Notes under the pieces: generated by a model
The model's input: the letters and a program-made list of their open reading frames with translations, nothing else
What the model was told of the DNA's origin: nothing
Database searches by the model: none
Assembly: GCF_006715785.1 (NCBI RefSeq)
Contig: NZ_VFNX01000001.1
Span: forward strand, 3,943,501 to 4,007,500
DNA: 64,000 bases
Source: Streptomyces puniciscabiei
GTDB lineage: Bacteria; Actinomycetota; Actinomycetes; Streptomycetales; Streptomycetaceae
Reading direction: 5' to 3'
Translations under genes and position numbers: made by a program
In this document: in pieces, positions 53,984 to 64,000 of the stretch
Layout: each line of letters opens with the position of its first letter
Numbering within the stretch: position 1 is the first letter of the stretch

Positions 53984-54964
53984 ATGAGCGCGTCAGGCGG
54001 TACCAGGGCGATTGTGGCGGCACTCGGCGCCAACCTCGCGATCGCGGCGTCGAAGTTCGTGGCGTTCGCGTTCAGCGGCTCCTCCTCGATGCTCGCCGAG
54101 GGCGTCCACTCGCTCGCCGACTCCGGCAACCAGTTCCTGCTGCTCATCGGCGGCAAGAAGGCCGAGCGCCAGGCGACGCCGCAGCACCCCTTCGGCTACG
54201 GCCGCGAGCGCTTCATCTACGCCTTCCTGGTCTCGATCGTGCTGTTCTCGATCGGCGGCATGTTCGCCATCTACGAGGGCTTCGATAAGATCAGCCACCC
54301 GCACGAACTGAAGGACTGGTACTGGCCGGTGGGCGTCCTGGTCTTCGCGGTCATCGCCGAGGGCTTCTCCTTCCGCACGGCCATCAAGGAGTCCAACGAG
54401 CTGCGCGGCAGACTGAGCTGGGCGCAGTTCATCCGCCGCGCGAAGGCCCCCGAGCTGCCCGTCGTCCTGCTGGAGGACTTCGGCGCACTGATCGGCCTCG
54501 TCCTGGCCCTGCTCGGCGTCGGCCTGGCCGTCCTCACCGGCAACGGCGTCTGGGACGGCGTCGGCACGGTCTGCATCGGTGTCCTGCTCGTCTGCATCGC
54601 CCTGGTCCTGGCCGCCGAGACCAAGTCGCTGCTGCTGGGCGAGGCGGCCGGCCCGGACGTGATCAAGAAGATCGAGGAGGCGACGGTCGACGGCGACACC
54701 GTCACCGGCGTCATCCACATGCGCACGCTCCACCTCGGCCCCGAGGAACTGCTGATCGCCGCCAAGATCGCCGTCCAGCACGACGACACGGCCGCCGAGA
54801 TCGCCCACGCCATCAACGCCGCCGAGGCCCGCATCCGCGCCGCCGTCCCCATCGCCCGCGTCATCTACCTGGAACCGGACATCTACAGTGAGGCCGAGGC
54901 GGCCAAGGGCCCGGACCCGGAGGCCACCCCGGGCGGCCCGAACCCGCACGCCGTCGGCCACTGA
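53984..54964 (+). CDS. Cation diffusion facilitator transporter
   Basis: 326 residues with six predicted helices. MLAEGVHSLADSGNQFLLLIG carries the HxxxD metal site in helix 2, and LLEDFGALIGLVLALLGV the ED site in helix 5. A cytoplasmic C-terminal domain begins near VIKKIEEATVDGD. It exports divalent cations (Zn, Fe or Mn). The His/Asp choice does not decide the metal. The start at 53984 precedes MSASGGTRAIVAALG. It converges with the signal peptidase gene, six bases away. Confidence 0.9.
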   Translation: MSASGGTRAIVAALGANLAIAASKFVAFAFSGSSSMLAEGVHSLADSGNQFLLLIGGKKAERQATPQHPFGYGRERFIYAFLVSIVLFSIGGMFAIYEGFDKISHPHELKDWYWPVGVLVFAVIAEGFSFRTAIKESNELRGRLSWAQFIRRAKAPELPVVLLEDFGALIGLVLALLGVGLAVLTGNGVWDGVGTVCIGVLLVCIALVLAAETKSLLLGEAAGPDVIKKIEEATVDGDTVTGVIHMRTLHLGPEELLIAAKIAVQHDDTAAEIAHAINAAEARIRAAVPIARVIYLEPDIYSEAEAAKGPDPEATPGGPNPHAVGH

Positions 54965-54970
54965 GACACC

Positions 54971-55663
54971 TCAGCCCCGGGGAGGCTGCACCGGCCAGGG
55001 CATCTGCGGGAACTGCGGTGCCCTCCGCCGCCGTACGGCGAGGAAACCGATGCCCAGGCCGACGCCGGTGAGCAGCAGCACCAGCCCGAGGAGCATGGCC
55101 GCCACCAGCAGAGCAGGCACTGCGCGGTCATCCGTCACCCGGCCCAGCACCGCGTTCCCGGCGACCGTCCCGCCCTGCTCGTCCGGGTGGAACCGCGAGT
55201 CGTTGGAGTTCGCGCGGTAGTCGCCCAGGAGGAACAGCCGCCCCTTGGGCACCGTCACGTCATAGGGCCTGTGCGCCCCGTCGGCGTCCCCGCCGTACAC
55301 GTACGGCTCCTCGATCGGCTTCCCGTTCACGGTCACCCGCTCCCGCGAACCCACGAGCGTGCAGCACCGCACACGATCCCCGCCCACGCCGATGACCCGC
55401 TTCATCAGAGGCCCGTCGACCCCGTACGACTCCGGCGGCGTGAACACCACGACGTCCCCGCGCCGCACCTCGCTCCCGCCGACACGCTCCCAGACGACCC
55501 GGTCACCCTGCCCGTACGTCGGCGTCATGCTGCTGCCCCCCACGGTGGAGACCCCGTAGGCGTCCCGCACATACACAAATCCGCCGACCGCCGGCACCAC
55601 CCCCAGCACCCCCACCACAAGCGCCGCCACCCCGAGCCCCCGCCCCCGCCTGCTACCCACCAC
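54971..55663 (-). CDS. lepB: Signal peptidase I
   Basis: 230 residues from the GTG at 55663, with GGGAAGG six bases upstream. N-terminal anchor helix, then the catalytic Ser in VGGSSMTPTYG, the general-base Lys in LMKRVIGVGGD, LLGDYRANSNDSR (box E), and a C-terminal second membrane helix (LLVAAMLLGLVLLLTGVG). It removes signal peptides outside the membrane. Streptomyces have several such peptidases, usually clustered elsewhere; this is a solitary copy. Confidence 0.92.
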   Translation of the reverse strand: MVGSRRGRGLGVAALVVGVLGVVPAVGGFVYVRDAYGVSTVGGSSMTPTYGQGDRVVWERVGGSEVRRGDVVVFTPPESYGVDGPLMKRVIGVGGDRVRCCTLVGSRERVTVNGKPIEEPYVYGGDADGAHRPYDVTVPKGRLFLLGDYRANSNDSRFHPDEQGGTVAGNAVLGRVTDDRAVPALLVAAMLLGLVLLLTGVGLGIGFLAVRRRRAPQFPQMPWPVQPPRG

Positions 55664-56083
55664 GTCCCGCCTTCCCGAGCACCTCATCCGGCGCGCGGAC
55701 AATAGCGCCACTCTTCGAACACGCTGTGCGGCGGGGTCTCTGACGTGGGGTGTGGGTGCCGGTTCGGGGTGTGGGTGCGGTGCGCGGGCGTGGGTCTGGT
55801 TCGGGGTGTGGGCGCGCGGTGCGGTGTGTGTCGGGGGGCGCGGTGTGCGTATCGGTGCGCGACGCGGGGGCCGGTTCGATGCGGGTGTGGTGCGGGCGCA
55901 TGATCCGGTTGCGTGGTTCCGGTGTGGGTGCCGGTTCGGGTGCACGCGTGGGCGGCATGGGCGGGCTTACGCAGGCCGGTTCTGCCGTGGGTCTGCAGAT
56001 CCCTGGAACTCAGGGCACCAGGGACCGCACGCCCTTCCCGCATCCCCCGGCTTTCTCAGCTCCCTCGGTTCCGTCTCCTCAAC
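55664..56083. repeat. 420-bp gene-free region with GT-rich low-complexity strand
   Basis: From about 55740 to 55975 the plus strand is almost entirely G, T and C, with recurring GTGTGGGTGC, GGTTCGGG and GTGCGGGCG. Two closely similar stretches GTGTGGGTGCCGGTTCGGG occur near 55748 and 55922. The many G-runs could form quadruplex-like structures. No gene is supported; the region separates lepB from the PTS gene. Confidence 0.6.
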
Positions 56084-60360
<4,277 letters not shown>

Positions 60361-60435
60361 CCCGGCGATTCCGCACTCCCGCCCGCCGGGGAGCACACCG
60401 GTGCACCGCCACGCTCCCCGGCAGCAGCTCCGAGG

Positions 60436-60466
60436 CAGGCCCCCGCACCCCCGTGCCGGGGGCCTG
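60436..60466 (+). terminator. Hairpin after sahH
   Basis: CAGGCCCCCG (60436-60445) pairs with CGGGGGCCTG (60457-60466), 75 bases after the sahH stop. Confidence 0.75.
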
Positions 60467-60569
60467 TCCCCTTGGCTCCGTCCGGTGGCCCCGTCCGGCC
60501 GGCACCGCCGGCTCTCCGGCCGGACCTTCAGCCCGGCTGAACCGCCGGCCCGTCACGACCAGGACCCCC

Positions 60570-61184
60570 ATGCCCCGCGGCCGTTATTCGCTCCACGATC
60601 CGCATGATCACACCCCCCTCGGCGAAGAACACTTCCAGTGCGCCCCCGGCCCGTCCGGCTGGCGTTATGTCTCGCGGCTGACCAGCCCCGCCGGCGACCA
60701 CCGCGGCTCGGTCGACCTCGCTCTGGACGACCTCGGCCGCCCCATCCGCCTCGAACTCCATCTGGGGGAGTGGCAGGTACGCGGTGCCGCCCTGGACGGC
60801 GTCACCTGGGTCCGTACCGACCCCACCGGAACCCATGCCACCGAAGGCAATGTGCGCGCCCACGCCTTCACCGGCACCTCCCCCGCGTTCCTCATCGCCA
60901 CCGCCCGTCTCCTTCGCCTCACCCCCTCATCAGATGCCACCCGCGTACGCCTGGTCGCCTTCACGGATCCGGTCCTCGCCCCCCGCACCGTGGACCAGTC
61001 CTGGGCTCTGGTGAACAGCGAAGCACACGCCACTGACAACGGCCCTCTGACCGTGGACGAATACCAGGTCACAGCCCTGGACACCGGTGAGCGGCACACC
61101 GTGCACATCGCCGGGGACGTCGTCCTGGCCGCACCCGGAATGGAGCTGGAGGACCTCCAGTCACCGCCGTCGACGTTCGTCTGA
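60570..61184 (+). CDS. Protein of unknown function, 204 residues
   Basis: I do not recognise this family. The ATG at 60570 has AGGA five bases upstream and the codon use is normal, so it is a real gene. The protein is soluble and looks beta-rich: repeated short strands such as GSVDLALDDLGRPIRLELHLGEWQVRG, then SWALVNSEAHATDNGPLTVDEYQVTALDTGERHTVHIAG. It has no signal peptide, membrane segment or Cys pair, and the single early Cys is in HFQCAPG. Alternating hydrophobic strands suggest a barrel or lipid/ligand-binding fold, which is a guess. It lies between sahH and the convergent RDD gene. Confidence 0.75.
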   Translation: MPRGRYSLHDPHDHTPLGEEHFQCAPGPSGWRYVSRLTSPAGDHRGSVDLALDDLGRPIRLELHLGEWQVRGAALDGVTWVRTDPTGTHATEGNVRAHAFTGTSPAFLIATARLLRLTPSSDATRVRLVAFTDPVLAPRTVDQSWALVNSEAHATDNGPLTVDEYQVTALDTGERHTVHIAGDVVLAAPGMELEDLQSPPSTFV

Positions 61185-61276
61185 GCGCCGAGACCGGAGA
61201 AACCGCCGGAACCGCCCGAGACGCCGAAACAGAGTCGGACGGTGAGGACGCCGGAAGAGAATCGCGCGGACTCGTT

Positions 61277-62257
61277 CTACGCCGGCGGTGCGAAACCCGT
61301 GGCCGGGCGGTCGGCAGACGGCTCGTCCCGCCCAGATACGGCCGACGGCGCAGACGGAGCCTGCGGCAGCCGAGCGGCAGCCTGCGGCTGGACAGAGTCG
61401 GATGGCTGAGGGGGAGCGGGCGGCTGGGCCGACGCGGGCGGCTGGGCCGACGCGGGCGGCTGATGACCGGCCGGTGCGCCGGATGCGGCCACGTGCGGGG
61501 GGAGACCGGCAGCGCCGAAAGCCTGCCGGGCCTCACGGGACTGCCGCTCGTGCACCACGGCTGCCAGGAAGGCGGCCGCCGGAAGGTCCTGCGGCACCGA
61601 GGCAGCCGTCCGCGCCGCGAGGTCGGCCGCGAGCTGCTGGGCCATCCCCGCCGCCACCTGGGGATCGAGCTGCCCCATCCGGGTCAGGTACTGCCGAACC
61701 GCAAGCCACAGCCCGTCCGGCACCGCCGACAGATCCAGCTCGGCGAACCGTCCCGCCAGCCATGGCGGCGGCGGTGGAACAAAGCCGACCCGACCTGCGG
61801 GTATTCGCTCACGTACAACCAGGGTGCCCGCGAACACGTCACCGAGCCGCCGGCCCCGCGCCGACACCAGCGAGGCGATACAGGCGACCACGCCGAACGT
61901 CAGCAGGATCTCGACCACACCGATCGCACCTCGCACGAGCGCGTGCCGGAACCGGATCGGCCCACCGTCGTCGCGCACCACGCGCAGCCCGAAGGCCAGC
62001 TTTCCCAGCGAGCGCCCATGGCTGAGCGTCTCCACCGCGATCGGCCCGCCGACCAGCACCAGCAGAAACGTCGCGATCGACAGCGCCACCTGCGCGGCCT
62101 CGTCCAGCGAGGCCGTCGCCACCACCACCGCGATGGTGACGACGACGTACGCGGCCATGACCACCACGAGATCGAGCAACACGGCCAGCGCCCTGCTCGG
62201 CAGCCTCGCCGGTCGCAGTTCGAGCGCCACCGCCTCGCCCGTCACCAGCTCACTCAC
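61277..62257 (-). CDS. RDD-family membrane protein with Pro-rich tail
   Basis: 326 residues from the GTG at 62257. The RDD domain (about 8-150) starts LELRPARLPSRALAVLLDLVVV and has three to four helices, with GRSLGKLAFGLRVVRDDGG and RRLGDVFAGTLVVRE. A soluble region follows, then a C-terminal tail of QPPASAQPPASAQPPAPP repeats. Some RDD proteins act in Na+/H+ exchange or as envelope partners; function here is unknown. It is divergent from the SpoIIM-like gene, a pairing common in actinobacteria. Confidence 0.88.
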   Translation of the reverse strand: MSELVTGEAVALELRPARLPSRALAVLLDLVVVMAAYVVVTIAVVVATASLDEAAQVALSIATFLLVLVGGPIAVETLSHGRSLGKLAFGLRVVRDDGGPIRFRHALVRGAIGVVEILLTFGVVACIASLVSARGRRLGDVFAGTLVVRERIPAGRVGFVPPPPPWLAGRFAELDLSAVPDGLWLAVRQYLTRMGQLDPQVAAGMAQQLAADLAARTAASVPQDLPAAAFLAAVVHERQSREARQAFGAAGLPPHVAASGAPAGHQPPASAQPPASAQPPAPPQPSDSVQPQAAARLPQAPSAPSAVSGRDEPSADRPATGFAPPA

Positions 62258-62401
62258 GCCCGCCGTCCTTCCCTGATCTGCCCCCGGAACCGCAAGTCTG
62301 CCAAGCTGTGCGCACATCGCGCCCCAGTGCGACTATCTGACCGCGATCGAGAGCATTCACGACGAGCAGTCAGCGAACCAGCCGAGGAGCAGGCAGACCC
62401 G

Positions 62402-63409
62402 ATGGACCTGGACGTCTTCGTCTCCGTACACCGAGCCGAATGGGATCGCCTCGACGCCCTGCTCCGCCGTCGGCGCCGCCTCAACGGCGCCGAGGCCGAC
62501 GAACTCGTCGCCCTCTACCAGCGCACCGCCACCCATCTGTCCCTCATCCAGTCCAGCGCGCCGGACCCGCAGCTGACAGGGCGGCTCAGCCAACTCGTGG
62601 CACGCGCGCGTAGCGCCGTCACCGGCACCCGCCGCGCTTCATGGCGCGATGTCACGCGTTTCCTGGGCCAGGGCTTCCCGGCTGCCGTCTACCGGGCTCG
62701 CCACTGGTGGGTACCCACGGCCCTGATCTCCACGGCCATCGCGATTCTCCTGGGCTGGTGGATCGGCACCCATCCGGAGGTGCAGGCATCGATCGCGGCA
62801 CCCAGCCAGCTGCGTGACCTGACCCGCCCCGGCGGCGAGTACGAGACGTACTACTCCAGCCATCCCGCGGCGGCCTTCGCCGCCCAGGTGTGGACGAACA
62901 ACGCCCAGGCAGCAGCGATGTGCCTGGTCCTGGGCGTCTTCCTGGGCCTGCCCGTCCTCCTGATCCTCTTCGAGAACATGCTCAACCTGGGCGTCGGCTT
63001 CGGCCTGATGTCCTCCGCCGGCCGACTCGACACATTCCTGGGACTGGTGCTGCCACACGGCCTGCTCGAGCTGACCGCCGTCTTCGTCGCCGCCGGTACG
63101 GGACTGCGCCTGGGCTGGACACTCATAGACCCCGGCCCTCGCAGCCGGCGCACTGCTCTTGCCGAAGAAGGACGCGCGGCCGTCGGCATGGCGATCGGAC
63201 TCGCTCTGGTCCTCTTCGTCTCCGGAGCCATCGAAGGCTTTGTCACCCCGTCGGGCCTGCCCACCTGGGCCCGCACCGGAACGGGCGTCCTGGCCGAGCT
63301 GGCATTCCTGGCGTACGTCTACGTCCTGGGTGGCCGAGCGGTACGCGCAGGTGAGACCGGCGATCTAGAAGCGACGGACCGCAGCGCCTCGGTGCCCACA
63401 GCCGCCTGA
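62402..63409 (+). CDS. Stage II sporulation protein M-like (DUF95) membrane protein
   Basis: 335 residues. N-terminal soluble helical region (about 1-100), then membrane helices (ALISTAIAILLGWWIGTH, AAMCLVLGVFLGLPVLLILFENMLNLGVGF, VLPHGLLELTAVFVAAGTGLRLGW). The motif LPHGLLELTAVFVAAGTGLRLG is typical of the SpoIIM/DUF95 family. In Bacillus, SpoIIM acts in engulfment; the wider family is found in non-sporulators too, so sporulation use here is not proven. Start ATG at 62402; divergent from the RDD gene by 144 bp. Confidence 0.9.
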   Translation: MDLDVFVSVHRAEWDRLDALLRRRRRLNGAEADELVALYQRTATHLSLIQSSAPDPQLTGRLSQLVARARSAVTGTRRASWRDVTRFLGQGFPAAVYRARHWWVPTALISTAIAILLGWWIGTHPEVQASIAAPSQLRDLTRPGGEYETYYSSHPAAAFAAQVWTNNAQAAAMCLVLGVFLGLPVLLILFENMLNLGVGFGLMSSAGRLDTFLGLVLPHGLLELTAVFVAAGTGLRLGWTLIDPGPRSRRTALAEEGRAAVGMAIGLALVLFVSGAIEGFVTPSGLPTWARTGTGVLAELAFLAYVYVLGGRAVRAGETGDLEATDRSASVPTAA

Positions 63410-63970
63410 TGTGCGTTCCAGCCCTGTGAGCTGCTAGTCTCCTCTTCGCCCCGCAAGAGCCGTTGACACGGATGGCGTGGGGAGGTAGATTTAAACAGTT
63501 GCCCGGAGATAGACAAGCTCCTGGGCGAAGGTTAGAGTCTACGAGCTTCCCGAGAGGTCGGAAACGACATCTCCGAGAAGCACTTCCCGATTAATCGGAA
63601 ATGGGCGGCCGGTCGGACCGGCCAAGAACTTCTGATAAAGTCGGAACCGCCGGAAAGGAAACCGCGAGAAAACACGGAGCCTGGAAAGCGCCGAGGAAAT
63701 CGGATCGAGAAAAGATCTGATAGAGTCGGAAACACCGAAGGGAAGCGCCCGGAGGAAAGCCCGAGAGGGTGAGTACGAAGGAAGCGACCGTTCCTTGAGA
63801 ACTCAACAGCGTGCCAAAAGTCAACGCCAGATATGTTGATACCCCGTCCGTCGGAACATTCCGATGGTCGAGGTTCCTTTGAAATAACACAGCGAGGACG
63901 CTGTGAACGGTCGGGCCTATTCCGCCCGACTGTTCCGCTCTCGTGGTGTCAACCGGATTACCGGGAAACA
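63410..63970 (+). promoter_or_regulatory. rRNA operon leader with at least two clear and two weaker promoters
   Basis: P1: TTGACA (63463-63468), 17 bases, TAGATT (63486-63491). P2: TAGACA (63510-63515), 17 bases, TAGAGT (63533-63538). Two more -10-like cores stand in repeated contexts, GATAAAGTCGGAA (63635-63647, core TAAAGT) and GATAGAGTCGGAAA (from 63719, core TAGAGT 63721-63726). Downstream, TTGAGAACTCAACAGCGTGC (from about 63797) is the conserved Streptomyces leader segment with an antitermination/processing role. The region is less GC-rich than its surroundings, as usual for rrn leaders. Confidence 0.85.
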
Positions 63971-64000
63971 TTCACGGAGAGTTTGATCCTGGCTCAGGAC
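63971..64000 (+). rRNA. 16S rRNA, 5' end (continues past window)
   Basis: The last 30 bases contain GAGTTTGATCCTGGCTCAG, the universal 5' end of bacterial 16S rRNA. The exact mature 5' base is set by analogy and may be off by a few bases. Confidence 0.97.

Overview
This is high-GC actinobacterial chromosome, almost certainly from Streptomyces. Codon third positions are strongly G/C, GTG starts and GTGA/ATGA overlaps are common, several genes look leaderless, and the 87-residue WhiB at 42141 matches my memory of the S. coelicolor protein. The gene set and order (sigma/anti-sigma group, peptide transporter, two-component system, purK-purE, ugd, acyl-CoA dehydrogenase, LCP genes, fbiA-fbiB, whiB, manB, manA, sahH, rRNA operon) look like core chromosome. 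I see no prophage, insertion sequence, integrase, CRISPR array or tRNA gene.

Layout. 0-2 kb: a SigB/F-type sigma factor cut by the window edge, its STAS antagonist and an RsbW-like kinase. 2.1-3.7 kb: a second-type seryl-tRNA synthetase behind a T-box leader that reads a serine codon. 3.8-8.5 kb: four exported surface proteins, two with sortase signals (LPQTG and LAETG) that share a duplicated domain, plus a block of 38-39 bp repeats. 8.7-13.2 kb: POT-family transporter, OmpR-type two-component system, GtrA-like protein. 13.4-20.4 kb: purK-purE, an active-type M19 dipeptidase, an ene-reductase with its MerR regulator, a second M19 protein that has lost all metal ligands, two VOC proteins and a CGNR regulator. 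20.5-25.8 kb: UDP-glucose dehydrogenase, acyl-CoA dehydrogenase, a Cys-rich copper-storage-type protein, the first LCP protein and a thioesterase.

25.8-37 kb is a cell-envelope block: four more LCP ligases, a family 2 glycosyltransferase, a TIGR03089 protein, a PGRP-type amidase and a GDP-mannose pyrophosphorylase. 37-48 kb: a DNA glycosylase, F420 genes fbiB-fbiA, cysteine dioxygenase, whiB, and a giant membrane glycosyltransferase with its DUF5719 partner. This segment is bracketed by related palindromic repeats. 48-54 kb: metallopeptidase-like protein, DUF3499, then manB, Trm112-like, SIS protein and manA, which together make mannose-1-phosphate. With the pyrophosphorylase at 35.9 kb this gives GDP-mannose for envelope glycans.

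54-64 kb: a CDF transporter, signal peptidase I, a fused fructose-type PTS permease, S-adenosylhomocysteine hydrolase, an unrecognised protein, an RDD protein, a SpoIIM-like protein and a multi-promoter leader running into the first bases of a 16S rRNA. The block from purK to sahH keeps the gene content of the mycobacterial Rv3248c-Rv3277 region, so most of it is conserved actinobacterial envelope and growth machinery. The accessory interest lies in the T-box serS, the 3.8-8.5 kb surface cluster, the inactive dipeptidase paralogue and the repeats.
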